Assembly: GCA_002361365.1 (NCBI GenBank)
Contig: DEST01000071.1
Coordinates: 1 to 6,852, forward strand
DNA: 6,852 bases
Source: Alphaproteobacteria bacterium UBA3307
Lineage (GTDB): Bacteria > Pseudomonadota > Alphaproteobacteria > RF32 > CAG-239
Direction: 5' to 3'
Each line of letters begins with the position of its first letter. The first letter of the stretch is position 1. Below are positions 1 to 5,757 of the stretch, one piece after another. Position numbers and translations under genes: made by a program. The notes beneath the pieces are model-generated. The model was given only the letters and a program-made list of their open reading frames with translations, ran no database searches and was not told where the DNA came from.

Positions 1-1
1 T

Positions 2-16
2 AAAGGTACACGAGGA
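2..16 (+). repeat. Direct repeat copy 1, AAAGGTACACGAGGA
   Basis: This is an exact 15-nt match to 86-100, with starts 84 nt apart. Copy 2 forms part of the apical stem of the foldback at 28-139; copy 1 lies outside it. The GTACACG core of copy 1 (6-12) could compete for pairing with CGTGTAC at 74-80. Confidence 0.7.
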
Positions 17-27
17 CGGCAGTGCGC

Positions 28-139
28 GTTAAACTGCGGCTAATGAGCTTAGTACGAAGTATGTTTTTGACGACGTGTACAATTAAAAGGTACACGAGGA
101 AAAAATATACAAGTAATAAGCCATTAGACGCAGTTTAAC
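28..139. repeat. Long imperfect foldback (palindromic element)
   Basis: The arms 28-45 and 122-139 pair at 17 of 18 positions (GTTAAACTGCGGCTAATG against CATTAGACGCAGTTTAAC; the mismatch is G39/A128). After a one-base bulge (A46) the pairing continues as GCTTA (47-51) with TAAGC (117-121). It then goes on through TAC/GTA (53-55/113-115), GTAT/ATAC (59-62/107-110) and a T5/A5 run (64-68/101-105). The tip is a perfect 7-bp stem CGTGTAC/GTACACG (74-80/90-96) with a 9-nt loop. The element starts 2 nt after the stop codon of the minus-strand pilin-like gene. No T-run follows it on either strand, so it is not a textbook intrinsic terminator. It could be a 3'-end stabilising hairpin, a terminator variant or a small palindromic mobile element. 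Confidence 0.75.
86..100 (+). repeat. Direct repeat copy 2, AAAGGTACACGAGGA
   Basis: Second exact copy of the 15-nt repeat. Its GTACACG (90-96) is the 3' side of the apical hairpin of the foldback. Further copies may lie left of the window, which cannot be seen. Confidence 0.7.
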
Positions 140-141
140 TT

Positions 142-915
142 CTAGCGTCGATTGCGAACATAAGTATAGTACCTTAGCGCAAAAGAGCATGCCCGCTGAT
201 TTCCGCAGTTGCAACCGGATTGCGCTCGAGATAAATCGAACGGAATAGGATTAAAGGTATCGGACGGCTTACCGATGGTAGAAAGAGTCCGAGTTGCTTT
301 ACGAATACGTTTGATTTCACCGGTTGAGGTTTTTACATCAATCTCATTTTTTTCGGTTTCTTCTTCGATATCACGCAAGGCTGTATCCGTACCGAAATTA
401 TCAATGTATCCGACAGCAGCAGAAATCAAACCGCCACGCGAGTCCCCCCAATTCATTTGCGCCAATGCGACACAAACATCTTGTTTTAAGCCCTGATAAG
501 CAATTTTAAAGGTTGGAAGCATTTGATGAGTAGTGCGGTCCTCAATCGGTAAGGAAGAAGAAACCGCTATTGTACCACCGTAAACATTATATAGCTTACC
601 GTCTTTTACCAAAAAATCCGGCATAGTTGCAGATTGCGCCATCAGTTTCATAATATCGGTTTTGTTTTCGGTATGCACCGCATAAGTGGTACGCACATTA
701 TCCACCAATTGTGCTATCTGGTTTACCGTACTTTTTAATTGGATATTGTAGACATAACGCTCATAGCCTTTAAAACTAAAGTGGCAAATCAGCAACACCA
801 TAATGATAATACCGGTCCACTTAAAAAGACGATTCAACTTTTTAGCATTTTTTTCATAAAAATCAAATGCTTGTTCAATTTTTGACTTTGGTTCTTCCGG
901 CCTGTTCAGCATCAT
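142..915 (-). CDS. PilS-like type IV pilin/pseudopilin-like membrane protein
   Basis: The 257-residue protein has a short polar N-terminus (about 1-30, charged) and one hydrophobic segment (about 33-48, FKWTGIIIMVLLICHFSF). An amphipathic helix follows (about 55-80), then a globular part containing KLYNVYGGTIAVSSS (107-121) and GLKQDVCVALAQMNWG (142-157). The Y-N-x-Y-G-G pattern, followed by a lone Cys before a helix, resembles the PilS-type pilin domain of type IVb and conjugative pili. That assignment is from memory, not a search. The expected prepilin-peptidase site (G/F with Glu at +5) is not obvious, so it may be an anchored pilin-like protein rather than a processed pilin. The C-terminus has a Cys cluster, C235-x-C237-x5-C243. 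The start is the first of two adjacent ATGs, because AAGGAG at 929-924 (complement) lies 8 nt upstream of it. It sits 15 nt after secA and is probably co-transcribed with it. Confidence 0.55.
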   Translation of the reverse strand: MMLNRPEEPKSKIEQAFDFYEKNAKKLNRLFKWTGIIIMVLLICHFSFKGYERYVYNIQLKSTVNQIAQLVDNVRTTYAVHTENKTDIMKLMAQSATMPDFLVKDGKLYNVYGGTIAVSSSLPIEDRTTHQMLPTFKIAYQGLKQDVCVALAQMNWGDSRGGLISAAVGYIDNFGTDTALRDIEEETEKNEIDVKTSTGEIKRIRKATRTLSTIGKPSDTFNPIPFDLSRAQSGCNCGNQRACSFALRYYTYVRNRR

Positions 916-923
916 AGTATTTT

Positions 924-929
924 CTCCTT
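924..929 (-). promoter_or_regulatory. Ribosome-binding site of pilin-like gene
   Basis: AAGGAG on the minus strand lies between the secA stop and the next gene. It is 8 nt from the ATG at 915-913 and 11 nt from the second ATG at 912-910, which favours the first. Confidence 0.75.
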
Positions 930-930
930 A

Positions 931-3600
931 TTACGCGATTCGCCCATGACAGTGCTTAAATTTTTTGCCGCTGCCGCACGGACATAGGTCATTGCGCCCA
1001 ACATTGGCAAACACCGCCTGATTGGCCTCTTCATCATTTGTCACTGCTCCGTCATGAACTGCAGACATTTTGCGATTTTGCTCACGTTGCATAGCTTGCG
1101 CCATTTGCTGTTCCGAACCGATTTGAATAACCGTGTGACATATTACTATGGTAACCCGTTCTTTTAAGGCATCAAGCAAATCAGAAAACATTCTGAAGGC
1201 CTCTTTTTTATATTCATTCAGCGGGTCTTTTTGACCATATGCACGTAACACAATGGTATGACGCATCAAATCAAGCGCGGCAATATGGTCTTTCCATAGT
1301 TGGTCAAGAACTTGCAATAAAATGCTTTTTTGCACCACTTTAACAGTTTCCGGCGGCAACATCTGCTCACGCTCAGCCAAGCGAGTATCTACTTCTGCCA
1401 GAATCATATCGCCAAGTTTGTCACTATCAACATCCGGTGCATTACACCATGTTGCCAACGGCATAGAAAAGCTGGTAGTATTTTGAATATCCTGTTTAAG
1501 ACCTTCAATATTCCATTCTGCCGGTGCACTGCCATACGGAACATGAGCTTTTATGATAGATTCCAAATATTCATCACGCATATCTTTTATGGTTTCGGAA
1601 ACATCTGTTTGTTCCATCAGCTCTCGCCGTTCGGCATAAATAATTTTGCGTTGATCATTCATAACATTGTCATACTTAAGCAAATCTTTTCTGATATCAA
1701 AATTACGTTCTTCCACTTTTTTCTGTGCTTTTTCAAGAGCCTTGCTTATCCACGGGTGAACAAGCGCTTCACCCTCCGGCAATCCCAAGCGCTGCAACAC
1801 ATTAGAGATTTTTTCCGAACCGAAAATACGCATTAAATCATCTTCCATAGAGAGGAAAAATTTAGAAGTTCCTGGGTCACCCTGACGACCGGAACGTCCG
1901 CGTAACTGATTATCGATTCGCCTGCTTTCATGACGTTCTGTACCGACAATATACAAGCCGCCGGCTTTGAGTACTTTCTCTTTATCTGCCGCAACTTCAG
2001 CTGCGATTTTTTCTTTGATCTGAGCAATTTCCTCCGGCGTTTCTTCACCTTGCAAACGCTCTTTAAGCATCATATCCGGATTACCGCCGAGCTGAATATC
2101 AGTACCGCGACCGGCCATATTGGTAGCAATCGTGACCGCGTAGGAAACACCGGCCTGAGCCACAATCGCCGCTTCGCGCTCATGATGGCGAGCATTTAAT
2201 ACCTCAAACTTAATATCCGGCGCTGCCTTATGCAGCATATCTGCCACAATCTCCGATTTTTCAACCGAAGTTGTGCCGACCAAAACCGGCTGTCCGCGTT
2301 TGTGACTATCTATAATTGTATCAATAATCGCCTTATATTTTTCCGCTGCCGTGCGATAAATTTCATCTTGCAAATCTTGACGTTGTACCGGCTTATTTGT
2401 CGGTATTTCCACACATATCAAACCATAAATATCACTAAACTCGGTTTCTTCCGTCATCGCCGTACCGGTCATACCGGCAAGCTTAGGGTACAAACGGAAG
2501 TAGTTTTGGAACGTAATTGAGGCAAGAGTTTGATTTTCAGATTGAATTTCCACACCCTCTTTTGCCTCTAAAGCCTGATGCAAACCATCACTATAACGCC
2601 GACCTTCCATTATTCGACCGGTAAATTCATCAACAATTACTACCTTTCCATCTTTAACAATATAGTCCACATCACGTTGAAACATGGTGTGAGCACGTAA
2701 AGCGTTATTAACGTGTTGTACCAAATTTACATTACCGATATCATAAAGCGTACCGTCTTTAATCAGTCCGACTTCATGCAGCATTTGCTCAACATGTTCC
2801 ATACCGGCTTCAGTCAGCGTTACCGTTTTACGCTTTTCGTCTTTTTCATAATCGGATTCTCGAAGTTGCGGTGCGAGTTTTGCCATTTTGATATATGTAT
2901 CAGACGAATCTTCGGCCTGACCGGAAATAATCAGCGGTGTGCGCGCTTCATCAATTAAAATGGAATCAACTTCATCGACAATGGCAAAATTAAAATCGCG
3001 CTGCACTAATTCTGCCAAATTAAACTTCATATTATCACGCAAATAGTCAAAGCCAAGCTCATTGTTGGTACCGTAAACAATATCAGCGTTATAAGCGGCT
3101 TTGCGCTCCAAATCATTTTTGGCGTGTACAATATAATCAACCGTCAGTCCCAAAAAGCGATAAATTTGCCCCATCCATTCGGCATCGCGTTTTGCCAAAT
3201 AGTCATTTACCGTAACAACGTGAACCCCTTTACCTTCAAGCGCATTTAAATATGCCGCCAAAGTTGCCACCAATGTCTTACCTTCACCGGTTTTCATTTC
3301 GGCAATCATCCCTTTGTGCAACACAATTCCGCCGATAAGTTGAACATCATAATGGCGCTGCCCCATCACGCGTTTGGCAGTTTCGCGCACGGTAGCAAAC
3401 GCTTCCGGCAAAATATCATCAAGGGTTTCACCTTTTTTAAGACGTTCACGAAATTCTGCGGTTTTTGCCTTGAGCTCTGCGTCGGATAGCTTAATAAAAT
3501 CCGGTTCTAATGCATTGATTTGATTAACGATTTTATATTGTTTTTTTACAAAACGATCATTGGCACTGCCAAAAATTTTACGAGCAATTTGTCCTAACAT
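931..3600 (-). CDS. secA: Preprotein translocase ATPase SecA
   Basis: SecA is the ATPase that pushes unfolded preproteins through the SecYEG channel in the inner membrane. The protein is 889 residues, close to the usual ~900. Visible landmarks in order: Walker A MKTGEGKT (102-109); [12 protein letters not shown] (132-143); Walker B region IVDEVDS (207-213); [11 protein letters not shown] (217-227) leading into the preprotein cross-linking domain; GMTGTA (376-381); TTSVEKSE (443-450); [14 protein letters not shown] (493-506); arginine-finger motif [13 protein letters not shown] (565-577); LWKDHI (768-773) and [10 protein letters not shown] (788-797) of the helical scaffold. The C-terminal SEC-C zinc site is [15 protein letters not shown] with C873, C875, C884 and H885; in this family it binds zinc and contacts SecB. 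All key residues are present. The start ATG has AAGGAA 5 nt upstream. The gene is divergent from the PPIase gene and leads the pilin-like gene. I see no truncation or frameshift. Confidence 0.99.
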   Translation of the reverse strand: MLGQIARKIFGSANDRFVKKQYKIVNQINALEPDFIKLSDAELKAKTAEFRERLKKGETLDDILPEAFATVRETAKRVMGQRHYDVQLIGGIVLHKGMIAEMKTGEGKTLVATLAAYLNALEGKGVHVVTVNDYLAKRDAEWMGQIYRFLGLTVDYIVHAKNDLERKAAYNADIVYGTNNELGFDYLRDNMKFNLAELVQRDFNFAIVDEVDSILIDEARTPLIISGQAEDSSDTYIKMAKLAPQLRESDYEKDEKRKTVTLTEAGMEHVEQMLHEVGLIKDGTLYDIGNVNLVQHVNNALRAHTMFQRDVDYIVKDGKVVIVDEFTGRIMEGRRYSDGLHQALEAKEGVEIQSENQTLASITFQNYFRLYPKLAGMTGTAMTEETEFSDIYGLICVEIPTNKPVQRQDLQDEIYRTAAEKYKAIIDTIIDSHKRGQPVLVGTTSVEKSEIVADMLHKAAPDIKFEVLNARHHEREAAIVAQAGVSYAVTIATNMAGRGTDIQLGGNPDMMLKERLQGEETPEEIAQIKEKIAAEVAADKEKVLKAGGLYIVGTERHESRRIDNQLRGRSGRQGDPGTSKFFLSMEDDLMRIFGSEKISNVLQRLGLPEGEALVHPWISKALEKAQKKVEERNFDIRKDLLKYDNVMNDQRKIIYAERRELMEQTDVSETIKDMRDEYLESIIKAHVPYGSAPAEWNIEGLKQDIQNTTSFSMPLATWCNAPDVDSDKLGDMILAEVDTRLAEREQMLPPETVKVVQKSILLQVLDQLWKDHIAALDLMRHTIVLRAYGQKDPLNEYKKEAFRMFSDLLDALKERVTIVICHTVIQIGSEQQMAQAMQREQNRKMSAVHDGAVTNDEEANQAVFANVGRNDLCPCGSGKKFKHCHGRIA

Positions 3601-3605
3601 TTGTA

Positions 3606-3612
3606 TTCCTTA
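3606..3612 (-). promoter_or_regulatory. Ribosome-binding site of secA
   Basis: TAAGGAA on the minus strand, 5 nt upstream of the secA ATG (3600-3598), supports this start and the 889-residue product. Confidence 0.7.
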
Positions 3613-3625
3613 TAAGATTCTTTGT

Positions 3626-3653
3626 TTTATACTTAGTTTGAATAAATCTTAAA
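3626..3653 (-). promoter_or_regulatory. Tentative secA promoter
   Basis: On the minus strand a TATAAA -10 candidate lies at 3631-3626, with TTTAAG (3653-3648) 16 nt upstream as a weak -35. A better -35 match, TTGACT (3658-3653), is 21 nt away, which is too far for a standard sigma-70 promoter. The -10 is plausible; the -35 is uncertain. Confidence 0.35.
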
Positions 3654-3686
3654 GTCAATACTCTGCGCAAAAGTTATAAACTTATA

Positions 3687-3714
3687 TTGAAATTTAAAAT
3701 AAAGCAGATATAGT
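3687..3714 (+). promoter_or_regulatory. Promoter of the parvulin PPIase gene
   Basis: TTGAAA (3687-3692), a 16-nt spacer and TATAGT (3709-3714) make a good sigma-70-type promoter. Transcription would start near 3721, giving a leader of about 25 nt that contains the AGGAGGA ribosome-binding site at 3734-3740. The layout (TTGAAA, 16 nt, TATA-type -10) is the same as at the tmRNA promoter. Confidence 0.65.
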
Positions 3715-3745
3715 TAAGACGATTTATTTATTTAGGAGGATTTTT

Positions 3746-4582
3746 ATGAAAAAATATATTATTGCCACAGTCGCTGTATTGGTTGTACTTGTTGCCGGTG
3801 CTCTGACTTACAAAGTATCGGCCGAAAAAAATAACGGCATTGCCGCAGTTGTCAACGGTGAACAAATAACCGTTGCCGAAATCCAAGAAGCATATGAACA
3901 AAACCCGCAAATCAAAACGCAGGTTTCGTTTGAAGATTTTTATAATCACGCCATTGATGTGATGGTAAACAGCAAACTTGCCTTGCAAGAAGCCACAAAA
4001 GCCAACATTCAGGCTACGCCGGAATATCAAAAGCAACTGGCAGAATTAAAAGACGAAGTTGCACGTCAGGTTTATTTGGAACAAAAGGTAAATGAAAAAG
4101 TCACCGATGCTGATATTCAGAAGGTTTATGATGATTATATTGCCAAATTTGTCGGAGAAAATGAAGTAAAAGCCAAACATATTTTGGTCGATTCGGAAGA
4201 TTTGGCCAAAGAAATTATTTCTAAACTTGATAATGGTGAAAAGTTTGAGGATTTGGCTCGTCAATATTCCAAAGACCAACCGGATTTGGGCTACTTTACG
4301 GCCAACGCTATGGTGCCGGAATTTTCAGAGGCCGCTTTTAAGATGCATAAAGGTACATATTCTAAAGAACCGGTCAAAACCGAATTCGGTTATCACATCA
4401 TTTTGATTGAAGATGTACGTACCACCGAACCGTTGCCGCTTGAAAACTTAAAAGACCAAATAAAAGCATCTTTAGGTCAACAAGCAGTTGCTCAAATTAT
4501 CAAAGAAATGAATGATAATGCGCAAATCACAAAATATGATTTGAACGGCAAAAAAATGGAAAATAAAGAAGAGGAAAAATAG
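3746..4582 (+). CDS. Parvulin-type peptidyl-prolyl isomerase, exported (PpiC/SurA-like)
   Basis: This is predicted to catalyse cis/trans isomerisation of prolyl bonds in exported proteins at the periplasmic face. The N-terminus is a signal or anchor: MKK, a hydrophobic run (about 4-22), then VSA-E at 24-27, a possible signal peptidase I site. A SurA-N-like helical chaperone region follows (about 30-130, beginning AAVVNGEQIT). The rotamase domain spans about 140-225 and shows KAKHILV (142-148), LGYF (181-184), MVPEFSEAAFKM (189-200) and TEFGYHIILIEDV (212-224). The loop before LGYF is shorter than the usual SKD...GGDLG form. The C-terminus is charged and probably disordered (KKMENKEEEK). At 278 residues it is a normal parvulin size. 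AGGAGGA 5 nt before the ATG fixes the start. Divergent pairing with secA is, as I recall, common in alphaproteobacteria, linking export and folding. Confidence 0.93.
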   Translation: MKKYIIATVAVLVVLVAGALTYKVSAEKNNGIAAVVNGEQITVAEIQEAYEQNPQIKTQVSFEDFYNHAIDVMVNSKLALQEATKANIQATPEYQKQLAELKDEVARQVYLEQKVNEKVTDADIQKVYDDYIAKFVGENEVKAKHILVDSEDLAKEIISKLDNGEKFEDLARQYSKDQPDLGYFTANAMVPEFSEAAFKMHKGTYSKEPVKTEFGYHIILIEDVRTTEPLPLENLKDQIKASLGQQAVAQIIKEMNDNAQITKYDLNGKKMENKEEEK

Positions 4583-4592
4583 TTCCTCTTTT
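4569..4592 (+). terminator. Intrinsic terminator overlapping the PPIase stop codon
   Basis: AAGAGGAA (4569-4576) and TTCCTCTT (4583-4590) form a perfect 8-bp stem. The 6-nt loop contains the TAG stop codon (4580-4582), and TTCT follows. The U-tract is short and interrupted, so termination may be partial. The hairpin is partly encoded by the last codons (E-E-E-K) of the protein. Confidence 0.6.
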
Positions 4593-4615
4593 CTACCGCA
4601 AGTTCTGAGAAAAAC

Positions 4616-4732
4616 AAGGCCTCTGAGTCACAAAAATCAATAGTATAGTTTTTAAAAAATCTGTCTTGAAATTTTAAAAAGAAATTGTATATTGTTGATT
4701 GTCAGGCAACTGACTGTGACACCAGAGGCCTT
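4616..4732. repeat. Inverted repeat flanking the tmRNA promoter
   Basis: The left arm 4616-4631 (AAGGCCTCTG-A-GTCAC) and right arm 4716-4732 (GTGAC-AC-CAGAGGCCTT) pair over 10 + 5 bases around a small A/AC internal loop. The arms are about 84 nt apart and enclose the -35, the -10 and the likely transcription start of the tmRNA gene. The right arm lies within the first ~35 nt of the tmRNA precursor. Confidence 0.7.
4666..4693 (+). promoter_or_regulatory. tmRNA (ssrA) promoter
   Basis: TTGAAA (4666-4671), 16 nt, then TATATT (4688-4693). The predicted start is close to 4700, just before the hairpin 4701-4714. It lies downstream of the PPIase terminator, so ssrA has its own promoter. sspB probably relies on it too, as I see no clear promoter for sspB. 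Confidence 0.7.
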
Positions 4733-4780
4733 ATGAAATAGATGCGTCGGACCCGAGGGCAGTACTCGGCACCTCCACCA
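4701..4780 (+). other. tmRNA acceptor piece (with possible leader)
   Basis: It carries the T arm and the CCA end. The T stem is CCGAG/CTCGG (4753-4757/4765-4769), closing a 7-nt loop GGCAGTA that lacks the canonical TTCGANT. The discriminator is A4777 and CCA (4778-4780) is encoded. A GNRA-capped hairpin, GTCAG-GCAA-CTGAC (4701-4714), begins at about the predicted transcription start. Whether it stays in the mature piece or is trimmed cannot be read from the sequence; the certain part begins around 4745. Confidence 0.75.
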
Positions 4781-4786
4781 TTTTAT
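4781..4786 (+). other. Internal spacer removed from pre-tmRNA
   Basis: The six bases TTTTAT sit between the encoded CCA and the first G of the coding piece. In the precursor they form the loop closing the acceptor stem. RNase P at 4786/4787 and 3' trimming to the CCA would excise them and leave two RNAs, by analogy with characterised alphaproteobacterial tmRNAs. Confidence 0.8.
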
Positions 4787-4873
4787 GGGGGTGAAACAGG
4801 ATTGACGGTGTATAGTAAAGATAAGTGTTGTGTCCGGTGAGATACCACCGTTATCGGTTCAAATTAAATAAAC

Positions 4874-4912
4874 GCAAATGATAATTTTGCACCTGTTGCA
4901 GTTGCTGCGTAA
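4874..4912 (+). other. tmRNA tag reading frame, ANDNFAPVAVAA
   Basis: The resume codon GCA (4874-4876) starts 12 codons, A-N-D-N-F-A-P-V-A-V-A-A, ending at TAA (4910-4912). With the alanine from the charged tmRNA, the full tag is AANDNFAPVAVAA. The front part (ANDNFA) is the element bound by alpha-type SspB, and the terminal VAA is the ClpX-type degron. As I recall the Caulobacter tag (AANDNFAEEFAVAA), this one is a residue shorter in the linker between the two signals. Confidence 0.93.
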
Positions 4913-4928
4913 TGCGGTAAAAGCAACT

Positions 4929-5004
4929 AAATTAAATCCTTTACGCTTTGGTTAGCATAAAGTGGGGGCTGAGCCACCCAGCAACAGAACGGCTCATTTA
5001 ATTT
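4929..5004 (+). other. Folded 3' domain of the tmRNA coding piece
   Basis: AAATTAAAT (4929-4937) pairs perfectly with ATTTAATTT (4996-5004). Inside it TGGG (4963-4966) with CCCA (4977-4980) and TGAGCC (4970-4975) with GGCTCA (4991-4996) are arranged as an H-type pseudoknot; the long helix and the pseudoknot share base 4996. GGCTCA is followed by TTTAATTTTGCTTATTT, so the same hairpin could act as a leaky terminator before sspB. The mature coding piece probably ends around 5000-5005. Confidence 0.6.
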
Positions 5005-5024
5005 TGCTTATTTCTGAGGGGAAA

Positions 5025-5483
5025 ATGGTCAAATTTATTACAGAATTTAATTATGACGAACTGATTGAAAAATCTTTACGCAATGTGGTATATTATGCCC
5101 TAAAAATTGTAGAAGAACAAGGTTTACCCGGAGAAAATCACTTTTACATTACGTTTCGGACAGATTATCCGGGGACAATTATTTCTAAAAATCTGAAAAT
5201 ACAATATCCGGAAACAATGACTATTGTATTACAAAATCAATTTGACAATCTGACGGTTCGCCACAACAGTTTTTCCGTAGATTTAAGTTTTGGCGGTATT
5301 CCGCAAACCATAACTATTCCGTATGATGCAATCACATATTTTGCCGACCCGTATGCCAAATTCGGCTTGAGTTTTGAAAAACTTGAAGAAGATGAGCCGG
5401 ACAATGAAGATTCGGAAGCGGCTCCAAAATTACAAACCGGCAATGCCGAAGTCATATCCATAGACAACTGGCGTAAAAAATAA
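5025..5483 (+). CDS. sspB: SspB, ClpXP adaptor for ssrA-tagged proteins (alpha type)
   Basis: SspB tethers ssrA-tagged proteins to the ClpXP protease in the cytoplasm. The 152-residue protein starts MVKFITEFNYDELIEKSLRNVV, the dimerisation helix typical of this family. The tag-binding beta domain includes HFYITFRTDYPG (39-50), YPETMTIVLQNQFDNL (61-76), FSVDLSFGGIPQTITIPYDAIT (83-104) and FADPYAKFGL (106-115). An acidic, probably flexible linker follows (about 118-141). The last ten residues, VISIDNWRKK (143-152), match the ClpX-docking tail of alphaproteobacterial SspB. The start is chosen at 5025 because GAGG (5016-5019) lies 5 nt upstream; the in-frame GTG at 4962 lies inside the tmRNA and would add 21 unrelated residues. 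The gene begins about 20 nt after the tmRNA and likely shares its transcript. Its stop overlaps the next start. Confidence 0.95.
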   Translation: MVKFITEFNYDELIEKSLRNVVYYALKIVEEQGLPGENHFYITFRTDYPGTIISKNLKIQYPETMTIVLQNQFDNLTVRHNSFSVDLSFGGIPQTITIPYDAITYFADPYAKFGLSFEKLEEDEPDNEDSEAAPKLQTGNAEVISIDNWRKK

Positions 5484-5719
5484 TGATAAAAATTTCTGTT
5501 TTGATAGCCAATCGCCACGCGACCAGCATTACGATAGAAGAAGAATTTATGACGGCCTTGTCGGAAATTGCCGCAGCACAAAAAATGAGTCGTAACGCTT
5601 TGATTACGCAAATAGATAAGACACGCACAAATGAGAATCTGTCCAGTGCCGTACGAATTTATGTTTTGCAATATTACCAAAATCTAAATGAGCTGAAACA
5701 AAAAACTATGCCGTTGTAA
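5483..5719 (+). CDS. Small ribbon-helix-helix domain protein
   Basis: The 78-residue protein carries the pattern RHATSITIEEEFMTALSEIAAAQKMSRNALITQID (11-45), a beta strand followed by two helices. This is typical of the RHH_4-type ribbon-helix-helix family, whose members bind DNA as dimers through the strand (here TSITI). NLSSAVRIYVLQYY (52-65) is the conserved C-terminal helix. The start ATG overlaps the sspB stop (TAATG, 5481-5485) and has no ribosome-binding site of its own, so translation is probably coupled to sspB. I recall RHH_4 genes beside sspB in other alphaproteobacteria, but no target or role is established. An autoregulator of the ssrA-sspB unit is possible but unproven. The last codons form the 5' arm of the terminator hairpin. 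Confidence 0.85.
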   Translation: MIKISVLIANRHATSITIEEEFMTALSEIAAAQKMSRNALITQIDKTRTNENLSSAVRIYVLQYYQNLNELKQKTMPL

Positions 5720-5734
5720 AATGCTACAACGGCA
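5709..5734 (-). terminator. Terminator hairpin between convergent genes
   Basis: TGCCGTTGTA (5709-5718) and TACAACGGCA (5725-5734) form a perfect 10-bp stem with loop AAATGC. On the minus strand the stem is followed by TAG and then T6, so it is a good terminator for the leftward gene ending at 5783. On the plus strand only AATATAATAAAAA follows, but the stem is placed to end the sspB-RHH transcript too. The RHH stop codon (5717-5719) is within it. Confidence 0.8.
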
Positions 5735-5757
5735 AATATAATAAAAATTAAGATGTT

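Larger units (their letters stand above)
1..141. other. Intergenic, no supportable gene; foldback and direct repeat
   Basis: No convincing gene is seen here. One plus-strand frame stays open from base 4 to 138, but it has no ribosome-binding site and resembles no protein I know. The stretch is dominated by the long foldback at 28-139 and by two copies of AAAGGTACACGAGGA (2-16 and 86-100). It lies just downstream of the minus-strand pilin-like gene, so it is the 3' flank of the secA transcript. What lies left of base 1 is not visible. Confidence 0.6.
4701..5004 (+). ncRNA. ssrA: tmRNA, circularly permuted two-piece form
   Basis: tmRNA rescues ribosomes stalled on broken mRNAs: it is charged with alanine, then serves as template for a degradation tag. 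Here the 3' (acceptor) part precedes the 5' part, the permuted order known from alphaproteobacteria. The acceptor piece ends in CACCTCC-A-CCA (4770-4780); after only six spacer bases the coding piece opens with GGGGGTG (4787-4793). These form a 7-bp acceptor stem with G3-U70, the alanine identity pair. The conserved CAGGATTGACG follows (4797-4807). CGTCGGAC (4745-4752) can pair with GTCCGGTG (4832-4839) as helix P2, joining the two pieces. A pseudoknot is possible upstream of the tag: CGGTG 4835-4839 with CACCG 4846-4850, and GATA 4841-4844 with TATC 4852-4855; it shares bases with the longest P2, so the exact split is uncertain. AGTTGCT/AGCAACT (4900-4906/4922-4928) forms a hairpin over the tag end. 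The outer 5' and 3' ends are estimates. Confidence 0.95.

Noticed and set aside
4..138. Open plus-strand frame at the left edge
   Set aside because: No ribosome-binding site, no recognisable protein, and it is explained by the low stop density of the foldback.
28..139. Integron attC site
   Set aside because: The outer arms contain GTTAAAC and GTTTAAC, but in the order opposite to a true attC (RYYYAAC first, GTTRRRY last). The extrahelical bases of attC are not evident, and there is no integron cassette context.
209..509. Plus-strand open frames opposite the pilin-like gene
   Set aside because: They overlap a minus-strand gene that has a good ribosome-binding site, a membrane helix and sensible operon spacing; the antisense frames have none of these.
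1330..2958. Several plus-strand open frames of 80-170 codons opposite secA
   Set aside because: They are antisense shadows of a clearly intact secA. Their Phe/Cys/His-rich products look like complementary-strand artefacts and they lack ribosome-binding sites.
3728..4279. Minus-strand open frames opposite the PPIase gene
   Set aside because: The plus-strand protein has a signal peptide and complete rotamase motifs; the antisense products are low-complexity and Phe/Ile/Asn-rich.
4745..5004. Genomic island integrated at the tmRNA gene
   Set aside because: ssrA is a common attachment site, but no integrase, no repeated ssrA 3' end and no att duplication is visible. The neighbouring sspB is a functional partner, not cargo.
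4962..5024. GTG start giving a 21-residue N-terminal extension of SspB
   Set aside because: It lies within the tmRNA pseudoknot, has no ribosome-binding site, and the added residues do not match the SspB N-terminus. The ATG at 5025 has GAGG at the right distance and begins at the usual family start.
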